A stretch of DNA of 64,000 nucleotides. Source: Rhizobiaceae bacterium. GTDB lineage: Bacteria > Pseudomonadota > Alphaproteobacteria > Rhizobiales > Rhizobiaceae. A program made the translations under genes and the position numbers. This document shows, piece by piece, positions 55,683 through 63,558 of the stretch. Location of the stretch: the NCBI GenBank assembly GCA_019635795.1, contig JAHBYV010000016.1:1-64000 (forward strand). The letters run 5' to 3'. The notes beneath the pieces are model-generated. The model worked only from the letters and a program-made list of their open reading frames with translations. It was not told the origin of the DNA and ran no database searches. The stretch's first letter is position 1. Each line of letters begins with the position of its first letter.

Positions 55683-56348
55683 ATGAGTGACACAAGTGAC
55701 AAGGTGAGACTTCTCGATCCTTCCCGCTCGTTGGCGGAGGCGGTTCGTTCAGTGAAGAATGCGGAGGCTGACCGCGATGATGTGGTGATCGAGATGCGGG
55801 ACGCGGAGCGTATGCGTCTCGAAATACTCGCCGCTGAATTGGGGCCCGTAATTGCTGAAGTCCCGAAAGACCTTGATATTTTCGATTTCGCTCTCTCTGC
55901 AGGGCTGAGACCGAGGTTCTGGGTCGATACCGTAAGTCATGTGAGCATGGGGCGCGACAAGCGGACCTACCGCTTCCTGAAGGATACGCGCAACGGACGT
56001 ATCGTTCTGGCGGAATCGACCGATCCAAAGCCGATTGCCAACCAAGTAACGCGCTACATCGCGGAACGGATCGTTGAGCGTGAACGTGCGGTGGAAAGCG
56101 GCACCCCTTTTACCTATCGCAGCGTGGCCCTGGCGGCGCCGGAAAGCGCGCGAAATGTGCCGCAGGATCAGCCGGCCCAGATCGCATTTCCGGCACAGCA
56201 ACAGCCACAATCGCATGTGGTGCAGCAATCGGCTCCTCCAGGCGGGATCAAGGCCTTGGTGTGGGGAGTTGCGATATTTCTGCTGGGCGTGATTTTCGGT
56301 CTGGCCTTGCTGTCAAATTACTGGTGGGAAGTAATCGCGCGAAGCTAG
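55683..56348 (+). CDS. Conserved hypothetical C-terminally anchored membrane protein
   Basis: The 221-residue product has no signal peptide. It has a charged N-terminal helical region, a central folded part (FRFLKDTRNGR-like segment YRFLKDTRNGRIVLAES), a Gln/Pro-rich linker (~residues 165-190) and one membrane helix near the C-terminus (ALVWGVAIFLLGVIFGLALL). This suggests a cytoplasmic domain held at the inner membrane by a tail anchor. I do not recognise a named family. Its 3' end overlaps the metallophosphoesterase gene by four bases. Confidence 0.75.
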   Translation: MSDTSDKVRLLDPSRSLAEAVRSVKNAEADRDDVVIEMRDAERMRLEILAAELGPVIAEVPKDLDIFDFALSAGLRPRFWVDTVSHVSMGRDKRTYRFLKDTRNGRIVLAESTDPKPIANQVTRYIAERIVERERAVESGTPFTYRSVALAAPESARNVPQDQPAQIAFPAQQQPQSHVVQQSAPPGGIKALVWGVAIFLLGVIFGLALLSNYWWEVIARS

Positions 56349-57286
56349 TCTTGTTCGGTCGCGGTTTCGACCATAGCGGCGGGCGTGCGGAAAAGGTCGA
56401 TAGTCTCAATTTCAGACGGCGGCGTCGAAAGGCCGGTTAGCCCGCGTCGCGTCAAATTCAGCGCCCAGTTGCCCTGGTTGCCCTTAATCTCGAACATGTT
56501 CCATTGCGCGGCAGGCTTCTTGCCGCCCGGCGCTTGTCCCGTTGCCGCAACACCGACCACAGGAACCGGCGAGCGCGGCCCCTGAATATGGAACAGTGAC
56601 GGCAGGTGCGAATGGCCGTGAATTACCAGTTCTGCGCCATGATTTTTGATAACGCGCTGGAAGCGGCCTATGCCCAAAAGCCGTTTGTGCTGGGAGACCG
56701 CAGCGCGAACGGGTGGATGATGAATCATGACGATGCGAAACAGCCCTTCGTCGCGCGTCATGTCCAGCAAACGTCGCAGGCGGCTGGCCTGTGCGCTCTT
56801 GAAGTATCCGGTAGCCATAAATGGCGCGGAAGCACGTGCGGAGGTAACACCTATCAGCGCAACCTTGCCCCGAACGCGCAGATAAGGAAATGTATCGCGG
56901 CTGACTGCACGCTGCTCTCCGTCTCCAGTCATCCAAGGCTGCCAGATACGGCAGCTTTTTCCGAAAGCACCGGGAACGTAAGCATCGTGGTTGCCCGGAA
57001 CTACCGACACGTCTTGCGGGTCGCCGAGCGTTTCCAGCCACTGCCGTGCCATCTCAAGTTCCGCATCAAGCGCGAGATTGACGAGATCACCTGTAATGGT
57101 GAGGTGATCGGCGGCGTGCGCCTTGATGTCTGAAACGATAGTATCGACTATGCCATCATGCATGGAATGACGGCGGTTTCGCTGCCAGTTCACATAGCCC
57201 ACCACCCGCTTGGAAGCGAGTTCGCGATAGGATATGTCGGGCAAAGGGCCGAGATGGACGTCTGAGATATGCGCAAGCCTGAACAT
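56345..57286 (-). CDS. Metallophosphoesterase
   Basis: The 313-residue calcineurin-like phosphoesterase has the full metal-site set: DVHLG in HISDVHLGPLP, GDLVN, GNHDAY and the late GHSHLP. Members hydrolyse phosphomonoesters, cyclic nucleotides or UDP-diacylglucosamine; which applies here is not clear. Start 57286 (MFRLAHISDVHLG) fits the family, with an ATG at 57295 as an alternative. It converges with the tail-anchored protein gene. Confidence 0.88.
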   Translation of the reverse strand: MFRLAHISDVHLGPLPDISYRELASKRVVGYVNWQRNRRHSMHDGIVDTIVSDIKAHAADHLTITGDLVNLALDAELEMARQWLETLGDPQDVSVVPGNHDAYVPGAFGKSCRIWQPWMTGDGEQRAVSRDTFPYLRVRGKVALIGVTSARASAPFMATGYFKSAQASRLRRLLDMTRDEGLFRIVMIHHPPVRAAVSQHKRLLGIGRFQRVIKNHGAELVIHGHSHLPSLFHIQGPRSPVPVVGVAATGQAPGGKKPAAQWNMFEIKGNQGNWALNLTRRGLTGLSTPPSEIETIDLFRTPAAMVETATEQD

Positions 57287-57339
57287 GTCCCGCATTTAGG
57301 CCAGTGCGCACGGCCTTGTCACCTTGGGAATCGCGTCTG

Positions 57340-57834
57340 ATGGACAATGAGGAAACACGATTTCGGCAGACAGGCTGGCCGGGCTTGCGTGCGCGCCTGT
57401 TTCATACGTTCTTTTTGCTTCGCCGGCCTATGACGCTCGGTGTTCGCGGGTTGGTTTATGACAGGCCGTCCGGCTCGGTTTTTCTTATCCGGCACACATA
57501 CGTTCCGGGTTGGCAATTGCCCGGCGGCGGTGTGGAAACAGGCGAAACCATGCTTCATGCATTGGAGCGCGAGCTTGAGGAAGAAGGCAACATTGAAATA
57601 ACGGCTCCTCCACTGTTGCTGAGCCTGCATTTTAACCGGCAGGCGAGCAGGCGTGACCATGTGGCTATGTACCTGATAGAATCCTTCCGGCAGGCAGCAC
57701 CAAAATTGCCTGACCGTGAAATTGCAGATGCAGGGTTCTTTTCGCTCGACGCATTGCCCGCCGACACAACTCCGGCGACACGTCGCAGGGTAGCCGAAGC
57801 ATTTCACGGCAATTCAGCCTCGCCTTATTGGTAA
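57340..57834 (+). CDS. NUDIX hydrolase
   Basis: The 164-residue product has the Nudix box GGGVETGETMLHALERELEE followed by EGNI, matching G-x5-E-x7-REUxEExGU. Such enzymes cleave nucleoside diphosphates linked to other moieties. The substrate is not predictable here. It is divergent from the metallophosphoesterase gene. Confidence 0.88.
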   Translation: MDNEETRFRQTGWPGLRARLFHTFFLLRRPMTLGVRGLVYDRPSGSVFLIRHTYVPGWQLPGGGVETGETMLHALERELEEEGNIEITAPPLLLSLHFNRQASRRDHVAMYLIESFRQAAPKLPDREIADAGFFSLDALPADTTPATRRRVAEAFHGNSASPYW

Positions 57835-57979
57835 GCGTGCGCTGGACGCGAGGCAAATTTGATGCTAGCGGGTCAGCCATGCAGATTGTGTCAAAGCAGA
57901 TCAGAATTGACCGACGACGACCGGCGATCGCTTGAGCGACAGCCCTTCGCGCCGCTTTTTCGCGGCTACTTCTGCACAA

Positions 57980-58504
57980 ATGAGTGACACAATGCTTCCC
58001 CTGGATGTTCTTTACCTGCCGGAAGAGCCGGCCCACAACGCTGAGATTGAGGAAATCAATGCAGAGGCGTTCGGTCCCGGACGCTTTGCGAAGGCCGCTT
58101 ACAAAATTCGTGAAGGCGGTCCGCACGATTTGAAGCTTTCCTTCGTTGCGGTGCGAAACGGTTCTGTTGTTGGATCGGTTCGAATGACGCCGGTCTCTGC
58201 CGGAGAGGGCCGGGCTGTTTTGCTCGGACCTTTGGCCGTTCGCCCCGCACACAAAAATCTCGGCATCGGGCGCAAGCTTGTCGCGATTGCGCAGAAAGCA
58301 GCGGAAGATCATGGTCACGGTGCAGTGGTTCTGGTCGGCGATGAACCGTATTACGGCCCGCTGGGTTTTAAAATGATCCCCCCGGGGCAGGTCAGGATGC
58401 CGCGCCCGGTCGATCCGCGCCGTCTCCTGTCATATGAAATCGTGCCGGGAACGACTGCCGCCCTGAAAGGCGAGATGAACCACGCCGCTGTGCCCGGACG
58501 TTGA
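57980..58504 (+). CDS. GNAT-family N-acetyltransferase (YhbS-like)
   Basis: The 174-residue product has the acetyl-CoA pyrophosphate loop LGIGRKLVAIAQ preceded by LLGPLAVRPAHKN and a YYGPLGFKMIPPG end typical of the YhbS group. The acceptor is unknown. Starts at 57980 and 57992 are both plausible; no strong ribosome site is seen. Confidence 0.82.
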   Translation: MSDTMLPLDVLYLPEEPAHNAEIEEINAEAFGPGRFAKAAYKIREGGPHDLKLSFVAVRNGSVVGSVRMTPVSAGEGRAVLLGPLAVRPAHKNLGIGRKLVAIAQKAAEDHGHGAVVLVGDEPYYGPLGFKMIPPGQVRMPRPVDPRRLLSYEIVPGTTAALKGEMNHAAVPGR

Positions 58505-58578
58505 GCGGGCGCAGTTGCATTGCGCGCCAAGGCGACCTAGAGCATACCCTTCGTGTTTGAATTATTTAGGAGACCCGC

Positions 58579-59340
58579 ATGAACGCGGAAGGTCAGATCG
58601 CAATCGTAACCGGCGCAGGTTCCGGTCTTGGCGAGGCAACGGCTCGGGCGCTTGCCGCAAAGGGCGTCAAGGTTGCTGTGCTTGATCTTAATCTGGAGCG
58701 TGCCGAACAGGTGGCGGCTTCGATTGGCGGACTGGCAATCAAGTGTGACGTTTCCGATGGAGCGAGCGCCGAAGCGGCGGTCGCCGAGGCTGTCTCAAAG
58801 CTTGGCGCGCCACGCATTCTGGTAAATTGCGCTGGCATCGTTATCGGCATGAGGACCTTGGGCAAGGAAGGCGCACATCCGCTGGATTCCTTCCGTAAGG
58901 TCATTGAGGTCAATCTCATCGGAACTTTCAATATGATCCGTCTCTTTGCAGATCAGGCCTCCAGGCTTGAACCTCTGGCAGGCGGAGAGCGTGGCGTTAT
59001 CATCAACACCGCCTCGGTGGCTGCATATGATGGACAGATCGGGCAGGCGGCATATTCTGCATCAAAGGGTGGCGTCGTTGGCATGACCCTGCCGATTGCC
59101 CGCGACCTTTCGCGCGCAGGTATACGCGTCATGACAATAGCGCCCGGCATCTTCAAAACCCCAATGATGGCTGGAATGCCTCAGGAAGTTCAGGATTCAC
59201 TAGGGGCTGCGGTGCCTTTCCCGCCGCGTCTTGGCGAACCGGCTGAATATGGCGCACTTGCAGTCCACATTGTTGAGAACCAGATGCTCAATGGCGAGAC
59301 AATCCGTCTCGACGGCGCAATTCGTCTGGCTCCGAAATAA
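58579..59340 (+). CDS. SDR oxidoreductase, 3-hydroxyacyl-CoA dehydrogenase type-2-like
   Basis: The 253-residue short-chain dehydrogenase has the cofactor loop [16 protein letters not shown], the NCAG motif and the catalytic Ser-Tyr-Lys ([23 protein letters not shown]). The pattern [11 protein letters not shown] matches the HSD10/3-hydroxy-2-methylbutyryl-CoA dehydrogenase group, which acts in isoleucine and fatty acid breakdown. TAGGAGA precedes the ATG. It could work downstream of the branched-chain dehydrogenase encoded at 3-8 kb, though it is far away. Confidence 0.87.
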   Translation: MNAEGQIAIVTGAGSGLGEATARALAAKGVKVAVLDLNLERAEQVAASIGGLAIKCDVSDGASAEAAVAEAVSKLGAPRILVNCAGIVIGMRTLGKEGAHPLDSFRKVIEVNLIGTFNMIRLFADQASRLEPLAGGERGVIINTASVAAYDGQIGQAAYSASKGGVVGMTLPIARDLSRAGIRVMTIAPGIFKTPMMAGMPQEVQDSLGAAVPFPPRLGEPAEYGALAVHIVENQMLNGETIRLDGAIRLAPK

Positions 59341-59369
59341 TCCCGCGCTCGCAAAGCTGAACAGACATT

Positions 59370-59391
59370 GCGGGGCCTGATAAGGTCCCGC
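59370..59391 (+). terminator. Possible terminator after the SDR gene
   Basis: GCGGGGCCT (59370-59378) pairs with AGGTCCCGC (59383-59391) through one G-T wobble around the loop GATA. No T-run follows (ATATATTCG), so it is either a weak terminator or a transcript-end stabiliser. Confidence 0.45.
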
Positions 59392-59550
59392 ATATATTCG
59401 ATCGCGTCTACAAGCCGATTTTTGACGTTAAATTGCACGCAATTGCGGCGCAAACGCCGTTGAATATTGGCGTATCCGTTATCTCAGCTTAATAGCATCC
59501 GATTTGGGGCCGCACTGCATGTGCGAACCAGCGTATCGGAGAGCAATCGG

Positions 59551-60297
59551 ATGAATGAAAAGAAAGACGTGATCCGCCCGACAGATGCGGAAGCAATCAG
59601 CCTTTCAAAGAAGTTGGTGCGCACGGCGCATTTTGGTGCATTGGCTGTGCTTGACCCGCAGGACGGCTCTCCCTTCGTCAGTCGCGCGGGTGTCGCGACA
59701 TTGATGGACGGCACGCCAATAATACTGGTTTCACTACTTTCCCAACACACGCAGGCAATTCTGGCAGATGCTCGTTGCTCCCTGCTTTTGGGAGAACCCG
59801 GAAAGGGCGATCCGCTTGCATACCCGCGGTTGTCCCTCGTGTGCCGTGCGCAGAAAATCGAGCGCGACACTCCAGCCTACGAGACTGCGCGCCGGCGCTA
59901 TCTCAACCGGCACCAAAAGGCGAAACTCTATGTAGGGCTCGGGGATTTCAATTTCTTTGCGCTGCAGATCTCCCATGCGAGCCTGAACGGTGGGTTTGGC
60001 AAGGCATACCGCCTGACTGCCGATGACTTGCTCACAATTGGGCCAGCGAGCGAACTTGATGAGGTCGAGCAGGCGACCCTCGATGCAATAAATGAACAAC
60101 ATCCGGTTGAAGTTGAACGCTTTGCCCGTGCAGCCGGCGCAAAGGGCGAACGCTTCCGTCTCGTAGGCATTGGTGCCGACGGGATAGATATCGCCTCAGA
60201 AAGAGGCTTCTATCGCTTAGAATATTCGAATTATCTAAAGAATGCAAAAGACCTTTTACGGAATCTTGTTATTACTTGTGAGTATAGGGGTTGCTAA
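59551..60297 (+). CDS. HugZ-like pyridoxamine-phosphate-oxidase-fold haem utilisation protein
   Basis: The 248-residue product has an N-terminal split-barrel flavin/haem-type domain (VRTAHFGALAVLDPQDGSPFVSRAG) and a C-terminal DUF2470-like domain (QATLDAINEQHP, GADGIDIASERGFYRLEY). This two-domain layout is that of HugZ-type haem oxygenases and related PNPOx-like proteins. It is about 12 kb from the hmu genes and has no TGA-N9-TCA site upstream. The last residues are AT-rich in coding and unlike typical family ends. Start 59551 has GGAGAG upstream. Confidence 0.8.
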   Translation: MNEKKDVIRPTDAEAISLSKKLVRTAHFGALAVLDPQDGSPFVSRAGVATLMDGTPIILVSLLSQHTQAILADARCSLLLGEPGKGDPLAYPRLSLVCRAQKIERDTPAYETARRRYLNRHQKAKLYVGLGDFNFFALQISHASLNGGFGKAYRLTADDLLTIGPASELDEVEQATLDAINEQHPVEVERFARAAGAKGERFRLVGIGADGIDIASERGFYRLEYSNYLKNAKDLLRNLVITCEYRGC

Positions 60298-60473
60298 TTC
60301 TACTTTCTGCTAATACAGGTATTGGTGCATGACCGGAAATGGCGATTCCGACTTGCCGACGGTCACTTGTACAGTGGTTGAGTCTTGTGTGCGGAGTAAT
60401 AGCGCGACGAGGTTTTGAAATGTAATGGCAGGGTTGTGCGGACGACCCTTGCAAAACTAATTGGCGGATTAGA

Positions 60474-60770
60474 ATGCTCAAACAACCGAAAACTGATGTA
60501 ACCGGCGATGCTGCAAAGTTTTTGACAGCATTGGGGAACCGTAAGAGGCTGGCTATTGTTGGCCATCTTCTTGATGAAGAAATGTCGGTCAATGAAATTG
60601 CGGAGCAGGTCTCTTTGAGCCAATCCGCATTGTCCCAGCACCTTGCAAAGCTTCGGGGTCTTAACCTCGTTCAGACGCGCCGGGACCGGCAGATGATCTA
60701 TTACTCCTGCAAGTCAGAAGAAGTTCGCAAGCTCTACAATACGCTGAATGACATTTTTGGTGAAATGTAG
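60474..60770 (+). CDS. ArsR-family regulator (NolR-like)
   Basis: The 98-residue winged-helix protein has the recognition helix SLSQSALSQHLAKLRGLNLV and the wing TRRDRQMIYYSCKS. It lacks the CVC metal site of ArsR/SmtB sensors. The pattern is close to rhizobial NolR, a global repressor of nodulation and symbiosis genes in Sinorhizobium; non-symbiotic relatives carry it too. It is alone on its transcription unit. Confidence 0.87.
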   Translation: MLKQPKTDVTGDAAKFLTALGNRKRLAIVGHLLDEEMSVNEIAEQVSLSQSALSQHLAKLRGLNLVQTRRDRQMIYYSCKSEEVRKLYNTLNDIFGEM

Positions 60771-60788
60771 TTTTTGTTTCTGATGCTG

Positions 60789-60809
60789 GACCGGCTCAAT
60801 GAGCCGGTC
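60789..60809. other. Perfect hairpin at the start of the RNA methyltransferase gene
   Basis: GACCGGCTCA (60789-60798) pairs with TGAGCCGGTC (60800-60809) around one base. It lies between the ArsR gene and the methyltransferase start and has no T-run. It could end ArsR transcription, or hide the start region of the next gene if the mRNA runs through. Confidence 0.5.
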
Positions 60810-60822
60810 TATCAGCACGCGG

Positions 60823-61617
60823 ATGATACCGGTCAAGATTTCAGACGCAGACGATCCGCGAATTGCGCATTATCGCAATATTCGTGAGCGCGACCTTGTT
60901 GGAAGGCAGTCCCGCTTTGTTGCTGAAGGCAAGGTTGTTCTCGAACACCTTCTGCGATCCAGCCATTTCCAGACGGAGTCGCTGCTTCTGCTGGAGCGGC
61001 GCTTGCCATTGGTGGCCGACCTTATTGCATCACGTCCCGATGTGCCTGTTTTCGTGGTTAGCGATCAGGTCATGGAGGAAATCGCGGGGTTCAATGTCCA
61101 TCGTGGTATTCTCGCGATTGGCAGACGAGAACAACCCCTGGAGCCAGGGAAGCTTGCCGCCGGGCTTCCCGAACACGCCACTGTTGTCGTATGCGTGGGC
61201 ATATCAAATCACGACAACATAGGCTCGATTTTCCGCAACGCTGCCGCCTTCGGGGCCGGCGCGGTTCTGATCGACAAAACCTGTTGTGATCCGCTTTACC
61301 GCAAGGCCTTGCGCGTGTCCGTTGGTGCCGTGCTGAAGGTTCCATATGCGCAGTTCGACGATGCGGTGGAGCTGGCGGAACTGCTGGATTCGATGAATTT
61401 CCGGCAGTTCGGGCTTTCACCTTCGGGACGTCAAACGATTGGGGAGGTCGCGCCGGGTGGCCGAGTTGCGCTCTATGTCGGGGCGGAGGGGCCGGGTTTG
61501 CCGCCGTCAATTCTGGAGCGCATCACCAGTGTGCGCATTCCGATCCGCCAGGATTTCGATAGCCTGAATGCCGCGGCGGCGACAGCAATCGCATTGCATC
61601 ATTTTCCGGTGCTATGA
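60823..61617 (+). CDS. TrmH-family (SpoU) RNA 2'-O-methyltransferase
   Basis: The 264-residue product has a SpoU substrate-binding N-terminal domain (GRQSRFVAEGKVVLEHLL) and the trefoil-knot SAM-binding motifs NHDNIGSIFRNAAAFGAGAV, LYVGAEGPGLP and IPIRQDFDSLNAAAATAIAL. It methylates a ribose in tRNA or rRNA; the site is unknown. The start at 60823 fits homologues but has no clear ribosome site; 60799 is an in-frame alternative. It converges with the coiled-coil protein gene. Confidence 0.9.
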   Translation: MIPVKISDADDPRIAHYRNIRERDLVGRQSRFVAEGKVVLEHLLRSSHFQTESLLLLERRLPLVADLIASRPDVPVFVVSDQVMEEIAGFNVHRGILAIGRREQPLEPGKLAAGLPEHATVVVCVGISNHDNIGSIFRNAAAFGAGAVLIDKTCCDPLYRKALRVSVGAVLKVPYAQFDDAVELAELLDSMNFRQFGLSPSGRQTIGEVAPGGRVALYVGAEGPGLPPSILERITSVRIPIRQDFDSLNAAAATAIALHHFPVL

Positions 61618-62673
61618 CGACTTCGCAATCTCTCTGCTAACCTTGCGAATGCGTTCTTCAAGGCTGGGTGGAGGCTCGCTGGTACGATCCGGGAAACGCG
61701 GCGATTGCGTATCAAGCGCGCGCAAGATGGGTTCCCGCTGCCCTTCGCGCGAAGCGGTCAGAACGACAACGCGGGCAGCAAGATCGTGCATCGTTTCGCG
61801 CAATTGCGCATCGCTTTCCTCGACCTTTGATTGCAGCGTTTCCAACTCCTCAGCAAGCTGCGTGTTCTCGTGTTGCACTTCCGCCAACTTTACATCATCC
61901 GAAACGACTTCGCGCGTCCGGGCTTTCAGCCTCTCGATTTCACGTTCGCGGCGCGCGATCTTGTCGTCTCGGTCGCTCAAATCTGCGATTGCCCTGTCAA
62001 GTTTCTCCTGCAATTCGCGGATACGCTTGCGTTCATAATCGATACTGTCTGTCACGGATTTGTCCGATAATTCAATGGTTTCCAGCTTGCGCACGGCTCT
62101 TGTGCGCTCGCGTCGCAGTTTCGCCGTCTCGCGTTCGAGCCGGTCAATTTCAGTCTCGTTCGCCAAAAGCTCGACGTGGCGCGCAGTCGATGTCAGCTTT
62201 GCCTCTTCGTAAAGCTCTCCGAGCTTCGTGAGCTCTTCTATGCGGGCAGCGAGTGCGTTTTCCACCTCTTCGGCTTTGCTCGCAAACTGTTTGATATTTT
62301 CATCCCGCGCCCGGATTTCTTTCTGGAAGGAATCCTTCAATGATTCCAGCTCGCTGACGCGCAGACGCATTTGTTCGCGTTCCGTAGACCAGCGGTCCAG
62401 CTTGCGCTTCTGCCTGCTTGCTTCAACCTTTTGCGCCAGAAGTCTTTCCTTCGCGTCGTACAGTTGCATCTCAACACGTCGCAACGCCATCGCATATTCG
62501 GCGCGCTGCTGGTCACGTGAAGCAAGCAATTCTTCGCGAGAAATGGGGAGCGATGCCTCAATGCCCCGTTTGGTCAGGCGCACCGCCCGCCGCCAAATGG
62601 CAGGCAAGGCAAGTAAGGCCACAAACGAGGCGCAGAAAAAGCCAAGAAGGAAGATCAAGATTGATTGGATCAC
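61612..62673 (-). CDS. Membrane-anchored coiled-coil protein, unknown function
   Basis: The 353-residue product has one N-terminal membrane helix (ILIFLLGFFCASFVALLAL) followed by a long, highly charged coiled coil (residues ~50-300) rich in Glu, Arg and Leu heptads, and a short Pro-rich tail. The topology suggests a rod projecting into the cytoplasm from the inner membrane, as in cell-shape or division scaffold proteins. I do not recognise a family with a known job. It is upstream of eipA on the opposite end of a minus-strand pair and may share its transcript. Confidence 0.75.
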   Translation of the reverse strand: MIQSILIFLLGFFCASFVALLALPAIWRRAVRLTKRGIEASLPISREELLASRDQQRAEYAMALRRVEMQLYDAKERLLAQKVEASRQKRKLDRWSTEREQMRLRVSELESLKDSFQKEIRARDENIKQFASKAEEVENALAARIEELTKLGELYEEAKLTSTARHVELLANETEIDRLERETAKLRRERTRAVRKLETIELSDKSVTDSIDYERKRIRELQEKLDRAIADLSDRDDKIARREREIERLKARTREVVSDDVKLAEVQHENTQLAEELETLQSKVEESDAQLRETMHDLAARVVVLTASREGQREPILRALDTQSPRFPDRTSEPPPSLEERIRKVSREIAKSS

Positions 62674-62740
62674 AAACCTGATTCCGTTTCACAATGCCAG
62701 TATTTGGCACCGATGGGCAGCGATTCCAATCTTTGTCGGG

Positions 62741-63310
62741 TTAAAATGGGTTCCAGGTCGGCTGATCTGTCACTTTCAGATAGCCGACATTGACGCCAAG
62801 TCGCGCTCCGACGCCCGTGCGGATGGGAACAAGCAGCACATCGCCGTGCTTCATGACATTGAACCCGATACCCGCGACCACATAGGCCGACCCTGCGACG
62901 CCGCCAAAGCGATTATAAAGGTTGCTTGTGTCGGTCATGTTGTAAACCAACATCATTGTACGTGAACCCTGACCGCCAAAGTCGATGCCGATTGAAGGGC
63001 CTTGCCAGTAGAGCCGATGATCGCCCGCGTTCTTGGTGTAAAGCATTCCCTCGCCATAGGTGAGCCCGCCGATCCAGGCACCAGAGCCTTCCTCGCCAAG
63101 CACATAGCCATTCGGCAAACCGTAAGACGCAAAGGCCTTTTCTATAACGCTCGCCAAGCCGCCTGAGGTCGCACCGAAGAATCTGTGCCCTGAATCAACG
63201 ATTTCCTGCATGGAATATTCGTTGGCAGCGAGCGCTGGCGAGGCCATGGACACAAGCCCGGCGGCCGAAAGAATGAGCGCTGAACGTCGTGTGATCTTGC
63301 TGTTATGCAT
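62741..63310 (-). CDS. eipA: EipA-like DUF1134 envelope integrity protein
   Basis: The 189-residue exported protein has a signal peptide (ALILSAAGLVSMASPALAANE) and the DUF1134 domain (GAWIGGLTYGEGMLY, GPSIGIDFGGQGSRTMMLVY). DUF1134 is the family of Brucella abortus EipA, a periplasmic protein needed for envelope integrity and controlled by the CtrA cell-cycle pathway. The neighbouring divergent gene is chpT, as in Brucella. GGAG precedes the ATG at 63310. Confidence 0.9.
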   Translation of the reverse strand: MHNSKITRRSALILSAAGLVSMASPALAANEYSMQEIVDSGHRFFGATSGGLASVIEKAFASYGLPNGYVLGEEGSGAWIGGLTYGEGMLYTKNAGDHRLYWQGPSIGIDFGGQGSRTMMLVYNMTDTSNLYNRFGGVAGSAYVVAGIGFNVMKHGDVLLVPIRTGVGARLGVNVGYLKVTDQPTWNPF

Positions 63311-63496
63311 CTTGCAATCTCCGTTCCGGAGCGGTTCCATCAGAATCAAAGGGAAAATTAACGCGAAAATCTTTTCCAATTGTTAACCCTGAATCTCCTG
63401 ACCTTCCAATGCAGCCAATTGATTCCACGCAGGTATGATTTCGCACTTTTCTTGAATGGATGCTGAACGGTGTGTACCAGATTATACTTTGAAACG

Positions 63497-63527
63497 CTTG
63501 ATTCGGTACTTGCCGTATCGAATCAAG
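63497..63527. promoter_or_regulatory. Long inverted repeat just upstream of chpT
   Basis: CTTGATTCGGTAC (63497-63509) pairs with GTATCGAATCAAG (63515-63527) across five bases, giving a 13-base-pair stem with one G-T wobble. It lies 31 bases before the chpT ATG in the 248-base divergent gap with eipA. It could be an operator or a leader hairpin; there is no T-run. Confidence 0.55.
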
Positions 63528-63558
63528 TAATCCCTGATGTCTGGAGAACATAACGCCG

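Noticed and set aside
63311-63558. CtrA boxes (TTAA-N7-TTAA) between eipA and chpT
   Set aside because: Two TTAA elements are present near 63358 and 63384 but not with the required spacing, so no CtrA site is claimed.
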